From: Geobacter sp.
Lineage (GTDB): Bacteria; Desulfobacterota; Desulfuromonadia; Geobacterales; Geobacteraceae
Reading direction: 5' to 3'
Length of the DNA stretch: 14,443 nucleotides
Assembly: GCA_003857395.1 (NCBI GenBank)
Contig: RPRC01000165.1
Span: 1 to 14,443, forward strand
Of the stretch, positions 6,447 to 13,750 are shown piece after piece; the first letter of the stretch is position 1; each line of letters starts with the position of its first letter. The notes below the pieces were generated by a model. It saw only the letters and a list, made by a program, of their open reading frames with translations, was not told the origin of the DNA and made no database searches. A program made the position numbers and the translations under genes.

Positions 6447-9011
6447 ATGGATTTTTCGAAAAAACTACACCGGTTTACCGTTGTTCCCGCATTGCCGCAG
6501 GAACTTTCCGGTTTGCACACCCTAGCCTACAATCTCTGGTGGACATGGGAACCGCAGGCAATTGAACTCTTCAGAAGAGTTGACCTGGAACTCTGGAGGG
6601 AAACACATCACAATCCGGTGAAAATGTTGGGTTCCCTGCAGCAGGTTCGCATCGATGAACTGCTGTTGGACGATGGTTTCATGGCGCATCTGCACCGTGT
6701 CGAAGAGATGCTCAGGGAATACATGGAAGGGAAAACCTGGTACGAGAAGGCCCGCAAGCCCGCCACGCAGCTCCGCGTAGCCTATTTTTCCATGGAATTC
6801 GGTCTCCATGAATCGATCCCGATCTACTCGGGTGGTCTGGGGGTCCTCTCCGGTGACCATCTGAAATCAGCGAGCGACCTGGGCATTCCCCTTCTCGGCG
6901 TCGGGCTTCTCTACCGCCAGGGATATTTCCGTCAGTACCTGAACATCGAAGGGTGGCAACAGGAAATATATCCGGAAAACGATTTCTATAACATGCCGAT
7001 CCGTCTTGAACGGGATAGCAATGGAACGCCACGAACCATCAGCCTTGAAATTGGTGATCACACAGTAAAAGCCCGTATCTGGAAGGCTCAGGTTGGCCGA
7101 GTCCCACTCTTCCTCCTCGATACAAGCCTTGAAGAAAACGCCTGGGAGGATCGAAAAATCACTTCCCAGCTTTACGGCGGCAACCAGGAAATGCGCATCA
7201 AGCAGGAGATCCTCCTGGGGATTGGCGGCCTTCGAGCCCTCAAGTTGCTCGGTATTGAAACCGACGTTTGCCACATGAATGAAGGCCATGCAGCCTTTCT
7301 CGCTTTAGAACGAATCAGGGTGCTCATGAAAAAAGAGAACCTGAGCTTCCTTGAGGCACGGGAACTGACAATTGTCAGTACCGTCTTTACCACGCACACA
7401 CCGGTCGAAGCAGGGATTGATCATTTTGATCCGGAACTTGTGACAAGCCACTTGGGAAGCTACTATCAGGAACTCGGTCTGTCCCGGGAAGAATTCCTCT
7501 CCCTGGGCAGGCAAAAGCAAAAGAATTCGCATGAGACATTCTGCATGGCTGTGCTTGCGCTCAGATTGGCTGGACATTACAACGGCGTCAGCAAACTGCA
7601 TGGCCAAGTGTCACGCAAGATGTGGAAAAACATCTGGAAGGAGCTCCCTGAAGAACATCTTCCTCTGACATCCATTACCAACGGTGTCCACTCCAGGAGC
7701 TGGCTCTCCAATGAGATGGCCGGTTTACTTATCCGCTACCTGGGCACTCGCTGGCTCGACGATCCCACCGACTTTGACATCTGGAAAAAAATTCATGTTG
7801 TACCTGACTCCGAGCTCTGGCGGACCCACGAACGCTGTCGAGAAAAGCTCGTCACCTTTGCCCGCAAACGGATAAAGGAGCATTTCCGCCATGTTGGAGC
7901 AACGGCCAGGGAAATCATAGCTGCTGACGAAACCTTGGATCCCGAGATTCTGACCATCGGTTTTGCCCGGCGATTCGCTACCTATAAACGAGGGACACTC
8001 CTTCTCCGCGATCTCGATCGACTCGACAGAATTCTCAATCATCCAACACGTCCGGTGCAGATTATTTTTGCAGGCAAAGCACATCCCGCGGATTTTGAAG
8101 GGAAAGAACTGATCCGCCAGATTCATCAGGTTTCCCTTCAGGAGCGTTTTCGCCACCGCATTGCCTTTATCGAAGACTATGATCTCGCCGTGGCCAGGAA
8201 AATGGTCCAAGGCGTCGATGTCTGGCTGAACACGCCGCGTCGCCCCCTTGAAGCAAGCGGAACCAGCGGCATGAAGGTAGCGTTCAACGGGGGACTGAAC
8301 ATGAGTGTCCTTGACGGTTGGTGGCCCGAAGGGTACCGCGGCGACAATGGCTGGGCAATTGGCAAAGGCGAGGTGTACGAAGACATCGAGTACCAAAACG
8401 AAGTTGAAAGCAGAGCCATCTATGATCTTCTGGAAAAGGAAGTGGTGCCACTCTATTACGACCGGGGAAACGATGGCATCCCGCGCGGCTGGCTGGCATG
8501 CATGAAGGCCTCCATCGAAACGCTCTGCCCAACCTTCAGCACCGAGAGAATGGTGCAGGAATATACCGACAGATTCTACTTGCCCGCATTAGAAAAGTGG
8601 AAAAACTTTTATGACGACGGGCAGACACTGGCACGAGACTTTGCCCATTGGAAGGAGAAGATGCGGCGTCTCTGGCACAAGGTACGTGTGGAAGGAATCG
8701 AGGCATCAACCTCGGGAGAAATTCCTGTACGGACAAGGGTGCAGGTGCAGGTCCGCATCGGTGTCGGAGAAATTCCCCTTGAAGAGCTGTCCGTAAAGGT
8801 CTACTTTGGAATTCTGAACGCTCAAGACACCATTATCGACGGAGAACTTGCGCCACTCCACCCTGTCGAGCAGCTAGGTGGCGACCTCCACCGATTCAGC
8901 GGCGAGATAGAATGTCACGCCTGCGGCCGCCAGGCCTTTGTAATCCAGGTCATGCCGAAGCACCCCCAAACTGGACCGGTTTACGAACCGGGGCTCATCC
9001 TCTGGGTTTAG
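6447..9011 (+). CDS. glgP: Alpha-glucan (glycogen/maltodextrin) phosphorylase, GT35, Thermotoga/archaeal type
   Basis: The predicted protein is 854 residues; GGAG at 6435-6438 gives an 8-base spacing to the ATG. It cleaves alpha-1,4-glucans with phosphate to release glucose 1-phosphate, using PLP. The N-terminal ~110 residues (LAYNLWWTWEPQAIELFRRV) are the DUF3417 domain seen in the Thermotoga-type subgroup. The catalytic part shows YFSMEFGLHESIPIYSGGLG (about 112-132), LLGVGLLYRQGYF, NEGHAAF with His281, VFTTHTPVEAG, SITNGVHSRSW, FARRFATYKR (phosphate-binding region) and EASGTSGMKVAFNGGLN with Lys610 as the Schiff-base lysine. About 130 C-terminal residues form an extra beta-rich domain (VRTRVQVQVRIGVGEIPLEE). 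It is cytosolic. No other glycogen gene lies nearby, and it has its own promoter and a leader of about 155 bases. Identification is secure; glucan length preference is not. Confidence 0.95.
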   Translation: MDFSKKLHRFTVVPALPQELSGLHTLAYNLWWTWEPQAIELFRRVDLELWRETHHNPVKMLGSLQQVRIDELLLDDGFMAHLHRVEEMLREYMEGKTWYEKARKPATQLRVAYFSMEFGLHESIPIYSGGLGVLSGDHLKSASDLGIPLLGVGLLYRQGYFRQYLNIEGWQQEIYPENDFYNMPIRLERDSNGTPRTISLEIGDHTVKARIWKAQVGRVPLFLLDTSLEENAWEDRKITSQLYGGNQEMRIKQEILLGIGGLRALKLLGIETDVCHMNEGHAAFLALERIRVLMKKENLSFLEARELTIVSTVFTTHTPVEAGIDHFDPELVTSHLGSYYQELGLSREEFLSLGRQKQKNSHETFCMAVLALRLAGHYNGVSKLHGQVSRKMWKNIWKELPEEHLPLTSITNGVHSRSWLSNEMAGLLIRYLGTRWLDDPTDFDIWKKIHVVPDSELWRTHERCREKLVTFARKRIKEHFRHVGATAREIIAADETLDPEILTIGFARRFATYKRGTLLLRDLDRLDRILNHPTRPVQIIFAGKAHPADFEGKELIRQIHQVSLQERFRHRIAFIEDYDLAVARKMVQGVDVWLNTPRRPLEASGTSGMKVAFNGGLNMSVLDGWWPEGYRGDNGWAIGKGEVYEDIEYQNEVESRAIYDLLEKEVVPLYYDRGNDGIPRGWLACMKASIETLCPTFSTERMVQEYTDRFYLPALEKWKNFYDDGQTLARDFAHWKEKMRRLWHKVRVEGIEASTSGEIPVRTRVQVQVRIGVGEIPLEELSVKVYFGILNAQDTIIDGELAPLHPVEQLGGDLHRFSGEIECHACGRQAFVIQVMPKHPQTGPVYEPGLILWV

Positions 9012-9067
9012 TGACTGACACGGGTCATCCGGTGAATTTGAGCAACATCTCATGCAAGCCTTAGGAC

Positions 9068-9096
9068 TTGAAAATTTCAGGAAAAACGGGTAGAGT
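9068..9096 (+). promoter_or_regulatory. Candidate promoter of the Omp85-like gene
   Basis: TTGAAA (9068-9073) and TAGAGT (9091-9096) are 17 bases apart, 38 bases before the ATG at 9134. The -10 box is followed directly by CCGCAGGACAATCA, which resembles the sequence after the TAAAGT box at 5551-5556 upstream of the ABM gene. Confidence 0.45.
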
Positions 9097-9133
9097 CCGC
9101 AGGACAATCAAATCCGTAGCAGAGAGAAAGTTA

Positions 9134-10372
9134 ATGAAATCTTTATGTTTTTTAATCCTGTTAGTGGGGACCATGACCTCCTGCACCAGCATGGTACCGC
9201 GGAAATACGTCCCACCCCCGATAACAAACGATACCTTTAGCGACCCGGCCAAGCTGGTAACCATCCCGCTACCGGTTATCGCTTCCAGCCCGAATGAAGG
9301 GATTACCCTTGGAGTCTTATCGGCCTTTCTCCTGCATAACGCAAAGGATGAAGTCAGCACCCTTACGGCTGCACAGGTTAACCACAATAAAAATTTCGGA
9401 ATTACCTTCTCCCTCTTTGGTGCCTTTTTCCCTTCGCCCCAAACCAACTGGGAATTCAACATTTCCAAATCAACAAATGTTAATCAGGATTACGAACTCA
9501 AGATTCGTGACAAGAGGTTGATGGGCGAAAAGTTGGAACTATTCGTCTTCCCCTATATTTTCACCGACGGATCGGCGCGTTTTTTCGGCTTCCAGTCGAT
9601 AAGTCAAACGGATAACGAAACGAATTACGCCGATGAAGAGTTTGGTGTAACAATAACCGTGGGATATGACATCACGAAACACCTGCAGATCCAGTTCGGG
9701 GAACGCATCAGAAAAGTAAGTATCGGCAGAGGGGCAATCGAATCCTTGCCTTTTGTTCGGGACAGATACAACGACACACAAGTTCCGGGAGTCAGTGGAT
9801 TCACCGCCCATGCCCAAAAACTGGCGATTATCTTCAGCACTCTCGATTCCCGGGATATGCCCACGAAAGGCATTTACGCAAAAACCTCCATTGAGAGCAG
9901 CCTGAAAGCCCTCGGCAGCAGTTGCGACTACCGTCATTACGAAGCGGAAATCAAAGGATACCTGCCCTTGGATGAGTCCCGGTACATAACCGTCGGACGC
10001 ATCATGTATAACCAAACCCTCGGAAGCAGGGTTCCCTTTCTCGAGCGGAGTATCCTCGGCGGAGAGAATACCTTGCGGGGCTACGGCCGCAATCGATTTA
10101 TCGACAGCAGTTTCTTTCTGCTCAATCTGGAGGAAAGGATCAGACTTTTCCGCTGGAGCGTCTTCAACGTCAATACCGACTGGGAACTTGCCCCCTTCAT
10201 CGACTTGGGCGCTGTCATGGAATCCCTCGACACCATAACAACCCGCAACTTTGAATTCAATCCCGGAATTGGCTTCCGTGCAGTCGTCAGGCCTAATATT
10301 GTTGGACGAGTGGATATCGGTTTCGGCAATGATGGACCAGCTGTATTCGTCGGATTGGGCTACCCTTTCTGA
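9134..10372 (+). CDS. Omp85/BamA-like beta-barrel protein (surface antigen D15 domain) with possible lipobox
   Basis: The predicted protein is 412 residues from the ATG at 9134, preceded only by a weak AGAGAAAG. MKSLCFLILLVGTMTSC ends in a lipobox-like TMTSC with Cys17, so the start looks like a lipoprotein signal. From about residue 45 the protein is a run of alternating beta strands. LGGENTLRGYGRNRF contains LRGY at 314-317, matching the Omp85 L6-loop (V/L)RG(F/Y) signature. The last residues (GPAVFVGLGYPF) end in Phe, a usual outer-membrane insertion signal. The region before the barrel is too short for a full set of POTRA domains. The Omp85 superfamily assembles outer-membrane proteins or exports polypeptides; barrel-only versions are mostly uncharacterised. 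It is alone in its transcription unit and converges with the diguanylate cyclase. A longer start at the TTG at 9068 is unlikely because it would bury the signal peptide. Confidence 0.8.
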   Translation: MKSLCFLILLVGTMTSCTSMVPRKYVPPPITNDTFSDPAKLVTIPLPVIASSPNEGITLGVLSAFLLHNAKDEVSTLTAAQVNHNKNFGITFSLFGAFFPSPQTNWEFNISKSTNVNQDYELKIRDKRLMGEKLELFVFPYIFTDGSARFFGFQSISQTDNETNYADEEFGVTITVGYDITKHLQIQFGERIRKVSIGRGAIESLPFVRDRYNDTQVPGVSGFTAHAQKLAIIFSTLDSRDMPTKGIYAKTSIESSLKALGSSCDYRHYEAEIKGYLPLDESRYITVGRIMYNQTLGSRVPFLERSILGGENTLRGYGRNRFIDSSFFLLNLEERIRLFRWSVFNVNTDWELAPFIDLGAVMESLDTITTRNFEFNPGIGFRAVVRPNIVGRVDIGFGNDGPAVFVGLGYPF

Positions 10373-10385
10373 CCCGGACAAGACT

Positions 10386-10405
10386 GTATTTTTCAGGAAG
10401 AATAC
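10386..10405. terminator. Weak dyad between convergent genes
   Basis: GTATTTTTC (10386-10394) and GAAGAATAC (10397-10405) are inverted, with one wobble and only two bases between them, so a real hairpin would have about 8 bp and a CAGG loop. It sits between the ends of the Omp85-like gene and the diguanylate cyclase gene. It is A/T-rich and lacks a clean T-run, so a terminator role is only possible. Confidence 0.25.
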
Positions 10406-10448
10406 TAGTGCAGGTAGTTATTGTGGCGCATGAAAAACGGGCGGGTAA

Positions 10449-11387
10449 TCAGGCAGAATCAAGAGGACCAGCAACACAATTTCTCCCCCTGGCCTTGGCC
10501 CGGTAGAGTGCATTGTCGGCCTCACGAATAAGGTCTTCCACTGATTCTACCCCCTTTCCTGGATACACTGAAAAACCCAGGCTGGCGGTTATCTTCAGCT
10601 TTTCCAACTTCCCTGGAAAAGCAGTCTCATCCAGCGCTTTTCGGACACGTTCAGCAACCGTGATGGCGTCAGGAAGGGATGTCTCGGGAAGCACGGCGAC
10701 AAATTCATCACCGCCAAATCGGATGGGAGAGTCATAGCAACGGAGCTGATCCCGGAATGCTTTGGCTGCCCGTACCAGAACCACATCACCCTCCTGGTGA
10801 CCATACTTGTCATTGATATCCTTGAAGTGGTCAAGATCTATGATCAGAAAAGAAAGAGAACTCCCCTTCCTTGTTGCCCGGATAAACTCCCGTTCCAGAA
10901 CGTCCATCAGGTAGCGGCGATTGTACAGACCGGTCAGATGATCGGTATTTGAGATATCCAAAAGTATCTCGTTTGCACGACGAAGTTCATCCTGGAGTTT
11001 CTTCATCTTCAGGTGAAGCTTTGCCCGTGCGACAAGCTCACTGGCATCAAACGGCTTGGTAATGTAATCGCTTGCACCCTGCTCCAGCCCCCTAACCTTG
11101 GAGGTAATGTCATCCTTGCCCGTCAGGAGCAGAACCGGAATATCCCGCAATTCTTCTCGCCCGCGAACCATGGCCAGAAACCTGAAGCCATCCAGTAGCG
11201 GCATCTCGACATCGCAGAGCACCAGATCCATTTTGATCCCAAGGAGTATTTTCAACCCCTCGAGGCCATCTCCTGCCTCATGGTAACAGGTGGCAAGGGA
11301 GTGGGACTGAAGAGTCTGGATAATTTCCCTTCGCAGCGTTGTCGAGTCTTCAATAACGAGAATATTTGTTTCAATCATAGCTGTCAC
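10449..11387 (-). CDS. Response-regulator diguanylate cyclase (REC-GGDEF)
   Basis: The predicted protein is 312 residues from a GTG at 11387; an ATG at 11378 (MIETNILVIED) is an equally good or better start, and neither has a clear ribosome binding site. The REC domain (about 5-125) keeps Glu13/Asp14, the phosphorylated Asp59 (LVLCDVEMP), Thr89 and Lys111 (TKPF). A linker helix (LKMKKLQDELRRANEILL) leads to a GGDEF domain (about 145-310) with DHLTGLYNRR, DLDHFKDINDKYGH and an intact GGDEF at 225-229. RCYD at 216-219, five residues before GGDEF, fits the RxxD inhibitory I-site, so product feedback by c-di-GMP is expected. It should make c-di-GMP from GTP when phosphorylated. No partner histidine kinase is adjacent; the PAS protein is over 10 kb away. 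It follows rpe by 56 bases and also has its own promoter-like box. The protein is soluble. Confidence 0.93.
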   Translation of the reverse strand: MTAMIETNILVIEDSTTLRREIIQTLQSHSLATCYHEAGDGLEGLKILLGIKMDLVLCDVEMPLLDGFRFLAMVRGREELRDIPVLLLTGKDDITSKVRGLEQGASDYITKPFDASELVARAKLHLKMKKLQDELRRANEILLDISNTDHLTGLYNRRYLMDVLEREFIRATRKGSSLSFLIIDLDHFKDINDKYGHQEGDVVLVRAAKAFRDQLRCYDSPIRFGGDEFVAVLPETSLPDAITVAERVRKALDETAFPGKLEKLKITASLGFSVYPGKGVESVEDLIREADNALYRAKARGRNCVAGPLDSA

Positions 11388-11397
11388 ACAGTCGCAT
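11371..11397 (-). CDS. Possible 8-codon upstream ORF overlapping the diguanylate cyclase start
   Basis: ATG at 11397-11395 begins 7 bases after the TATACT box and reads MRLCDSYD, ending with TGA at 11373-11371. Its last codons overlap the ATG of the cyclase (11378-11376) in another frame, so the start codon lies just before the stop. This would fit termination-reinitiation coupling where the cyclase lacks a ribosome binding site. Too short to be confident. Confidence 0.2.
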   Translation of the reverse strand: MRLCDSYD

Positions 11398-11404
11398 TGG
11401 TGAA

Positions 11405-11410
11405 AGTATA
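11405..11410 (-). promoter_or_regulatory. -10-like box before the diguanylate cyclase gene
   Basis: On the minus strand the sequence reads GAGTATACTTTCACC, with TATACT at 11410-11405, 26 bases before the ATG at 11378. I see no good -35 hexamer at 16-18 bases, so it would need an activator or an alternative sigma factor. It resembles the boxes at 674-679 and 6280-6285. Confidence 0.35.
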
Positions 11411-11443
11411 CTCACCTGTTGATGTCCAGCAGGAGGAAACTAC

Positions 11444-12109
11444 TCAGAGTATTGGCTCCTGTGCCCTCCGCTTCAGCTCCGAGATTGTGCCAGGGTAATC
11501 CCGACTGCCGAATACGGCACTGCCCGCCACGAAAACATCGGCCCCGGCATGGGAAATACGATCAATATTGTCCGTCTTCACACCACCATCAACCTCCAAC
11601 TCCGTTTCCAGACCCAGCCTGTCCAGCATTCCCCGCAGGCTCTGAATCTTCGGAATACAGGCGTTAATGAAAGACTGCCCTCCGAAACCGGGATTCACCG
11701 TCATCAGGAGGACCAGATCGAGATCGTCCAGGACATACTCCAAAGTGGAAAGAGAGGTCGCTGGATTAAGAGCTACCCCGGCCTTTTTCCCGAAGGATTT
11801 GATAAGCTGCAGCGCGCGGTGGAGGTGAACGGTTGCCTCGGCATGGATAACGATGATATCGGCCCCAGCCTTGGCAAATTCCGGTATGTACAACTCAGGA
11901 TTCGATATCATCAGATGCACATCCAGGGGAAGGCTTGTAATCTTCCGGACCGCCTCAACCACAAGAGGGCCAATCGTTATATTTGGCACAAAATGACCAT
12001 CCATGACATCTACATGGATATAGTCCGCCCCTCCCGCCTCAACAGCCCGGATCTCTTCACCAAGCCTGGAAAAATCAGCCGAAAGGATTGATGGTGCAAT
12101 CTTTTTCAT
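11444..12109 (-). CDS. rpe: Ribulose-phosphate 3-epimerase
   Basis: The predicted protein is 221 residues, close to the usual 220-225. It interconverts ribulose 5-phosphate and xylulose 5-phosphate in the pentose phosphate pathway, in the cytosol. The TIM-barrel sequence begins [16 protein letters not shown], the standard family start. The metal ligands are all present: His32 and Asp34 ([14 protein letters not shown]), His65 ([10 protein letters not shown]) and Asp174 (LEVDGGV). The phosphate-binding region is visible in [10 protein letters not shown] and FVAGSAVFG. The ATG at 12109 has AGGGG about 7 bases upstream. It lies downstream of rsmB on the same strand across a 168-base gap with a repeat-rich hairpin region. 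The rsmB-rpe pairing is familiar from Geobacter-type genomes. The REC-GGDEF gene follows. Confidence 0.97.
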   Translation of the reverse strand: MKKIAPSILSADFSRLGEEIRAVEAGGADYIHVDVMDGHFVPNITIGPLVVEAVRKITSLPLDVHLMISNPELYIPEFAKAGADIIVIHAEATVHLHRALQLIKSFGKKAGVALNPATSLSTLEYVLDDLDLVLLMTVNPGFGGQSFINACIPKIQSLRGMLDRLGLETELEVDGGVKTDNIDRISHAGADVFVAGSAVFGSRDYPGTISELKRRAQEPIL

Positions 12110-12131
12110 ATAAAACCCCTAAAATAACTGC

Positions 12132-12164
12132 AGTTTTGAGTTTTTGTTTTTGAGTTTTGAGTTG
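12132..12164. repeat. Degenerate 7-8 bp tandem repeat in the rsmB-rpe gap
   Basis: The plus strand shows AGTTTTG, AGTTTTTG, TTTTTG, AGTTTTG, AGTTG in tandem. On the transcribed strand this is a run of CAAAACT/CAAAAACT units just before the rpe ribosome binding site. It runs into a perfect 10-bp palindrome GTTGGCCAAC at 12161-12170. Confidence 0.65.
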
Positions 12165-12223
12165 GCCAACAATAAAGTTTCTCAACATCTCGACAAGTAC
12201 TATTTCCTGAGTTTGCTGACCAC

Positions 12224-12274
12224 ACCGGTTTTCAACCAAAGACTAAAAACCAGAAACTGAAAACCGGTTTTCAA
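12224..12274. repeat. Direct and inverted repeat with 16-bp palindrome between rsmB and rpe
   Basis: ACCGGTTTTCAA occurs at 12224-12235 and again at 12263-12274. The second copy lies in the perfect palindrome TGAAAACCGGTTTTCA (12258-12273). ACCGGTTTTCA (12224-12234) can also pair with TGAAAACCGGT (12258-12268), an 11-bp stem with a 23-base loop. The element starts a few bases after the rsmB stop and has no U-tract, so it is not a classical terminator. Confidence 0.7.
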
Positions 12275-12277
12275 ACC

Positions 12278-13627
12278 TTACCCCTTTTTTTTCAGCCGGG
12301 CGGCACAGAAGCCATCCATTCCGCTCCGATGGGGCCAGCCGCGGAAAATTCCTCGATCGCTGCAGAGCGCTGAAAACTGAGGAAAGACATTCCTCAGGTC
12401 TTCTATCACAAAATCCTGCCGCTCCGAAAGGAAAACATCTAGCACACCTTCATTTTCTTCCGGTGACGTGGAGCAGGTGGAGTAGAGTAGAACGCCGCCA
12501 ACCTCCAGATAATCCCCAACATTACGCAGAATTGAGCCCTGCAAGCGAGCCAAGCGGGACATATCGGAGGGGTTTAGTCGCCATTTTGCCTCAGGATTGC
12601 GACGGATAACCCCGAGGCCAGTGCAGGGCGCATCCACGAGTATCCGGTTAAATTTTCGCCCACTGAGACACGTAAGGCGACGGGACGCGTCTAGACACAT
12701 GGTTTCAATAGTGGAAACACCCAGCCTCGCAGCAGTTTCCTCGACACGACGGAGCTTCCTGGCATCCTGGTCACAGGCCAGCAAGCTTCCCCGGTTTTCC
12801 ATCAATTGGGCACAATGAGTTGTCTTGCCACCAGGTGCCGCACAGATGTCCAACACGCTGTGACCCGGTTCCGGGGCAAGAAAAAGGGCTGCAAGTTGGG
12901 ATGACTCATCCTGGACAGTGCACAAGCCGTCCTGGAATCCGGTCAATCTGGTCGGGTGAATCGGCGACAGGATATGGACACCGACAGGAGAATAGTCTGT
13001 CAAGCGTGCGGCAATCCCCTCCGCCGCCAGACGCTCGGCAAAATCGTCGCGGGAAATTTTCAGGGTGTTGACCCGGATGGTTAAAGGCGGCGGCTCAACC
13101 ATGGCGGCCGCAAGGCTCTCAGCCTCCGCAAACCCGAGCTGCTCAATCCACTGCTGCGCAAGCCAGCGTGGCTGGGAATAGCGGACGGCCAGATAAATTG
13201 CCGGATCGGCAACCATGTCGGGCCATGGAATCATGTCTCTCTCCCGATCCGCCCTGCGAAGTACGGCATTAATAAATCCGGAAGCACGTGGCACGAAAAC
13301 CTTGGCAAGCTTGACTGTCTCATTTACCGCGGCGGAAACAGGAACCCGGTCAAGGTAAAAACTCTGGTACAGCCCGAGCCGCAGAAGCATCACCACAATA
13401 CGCTCGAGCTTTGCCGTCTTTTGGCTGGCAAAGGAATCAATCATATGGTCAAGCGTTCCACGACGTCGCAGAACGCCGAAAACCAGCTCCGTCAGCAGAC
13501 CCCGATCAGGCCCCTGGATCGCGTCGGACGACAGTTCCCGGTCAATCAGAAGATCCGCGTAGGAGTCCTCCTTATCAATGCGCAACAGAATCTCAAGGGC
13601 CACTTGCCGGGGGTTTTTCTTAATCAC
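12278..13627 (-). CDS. rsmB: 16S rRNA (cytosine-C5)-methyltransferase RsmB
   Basis: The predicted protein is 449 residues from the GTG at 13627. That start has GGAG 6 bases upstream and gives VIKKNPRQVALEIL, the usual family beginning; a TTG at 13639 would add four residues but overlaps that ribosome binding site. RsmB uses S-adenosylmethionine to methylate C967 (E. coli numbering) of 16S rRNA. The first ~135 residues form the NusB-like RNA-binding domain (LTELVFGVLRRRGTLDHMID, VPVSAAVNETVKLAK, GFINAVLRR). The Rossmann methyltransferase part shows VQDESSQLAA, the SAM loop DICAAPGGKTTH, DAPCTGLGVIRRNPE with the release Cys, and YSTCS with the catalytic Cys385. E. coli RsmB has its equivalent at Cys375. 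It is cytosolic. It lies between htpX and rpe on the same strand, with hairpins on both sides. Confidence 0.96.
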   Translation of the reverse strand: MIKKNPRQVALEILLRIDKEDSYADLLIDRELSSDAIQGPDRGLLTELVFGVLRRRGTLDHMIDSFASQKTAKLERIVVMLLRLGLYQSFYLDRVPVSAAVNETVKLAKVFVPRASGFINAVLRRADRERDMIPWPDMVADPAIYLAVRYSQPRWLAQQWIEQLGFAEAESLAAAMVEPPPLTIRVNTLKISRDDFAERLAAEGIAARLTDYSPVGVHILSPIHPTRLTGFQDGLCTVQDESSQLAALFLAPEPGHSVLDICAAPGGKTTHCAQLMENRGSLLACDQDARKLRRVEETAARLGVSTIETMCLDASRRLTCLSGRKFNRILVDAPCTGLGVIRRNPEAKWRLNPSDMSRLARLQGSILRNVGDYLEVGGVLLYSTCSTSPEENEGVLDVFLSERQDFVIEDLRNVFPQFSALCSDRGIFRGWPHRSGMDGFCAARLKKKG

Positions 13628-13678
13628 TGGGTACTCCAAAACAGCGGGAATTTTTCACGGGAAAGACTAGATGTGAGG

Positions 13679-13718
13679 TACATCCGGGAACTCTCGTCAA
13701 CGAGGGTTCCCGGACGTA
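13679..13718. repeat. Strong 18-bp hairpin between htpX and rsmB
   Basis: TACATCCGGGAACTCTCG (13679-13696) and CGAGGGTTCCCGGACGTA (13701-13718) are inverted repeats around TCAA. On the transcribed minus strand the stem has 18 positions with one C-A mismatch, one G-U wobble and a UUGA loop. It starts about 30 bases after the htpX stop. No T-run follows, so it is either a terminator lacking a U-tract, a 3'-end stabiliser, or a processing site. Confidence 0.75.
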
Positions 13719-13750
13719 TCAAGGCGGGCTCTCGAACAGTGCAGGGTCTA

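Noticed and set aside
7725..8396. 223-codon open frame on the minus strand inside glgP
   Set aside because: It is fully antisense to the catalytic core of the phosphorylase, where the plus frame has intact motifs, so it is a shadow.
9021..9036. CACGGG TCAT CCGGTG hairpin after glgP as a terminator
   Set aside because: The stem has a central mismatch, is only 6 bp and lacks a T-run.
9539..10381. 280-codon open frame on the minus strand, opposite the Omp85-like gene
   Set aside because: It is antisense to a gene with clear Omp85 motifs and a terminal Phe, and its own translation shows no recognisable fold or start signal.
11549..12091. 180-codon open frame on the plus strand across rpe
   Set aside because: It is antisense to a complete ribulose-phosphate epimerase and has no domain of its own.
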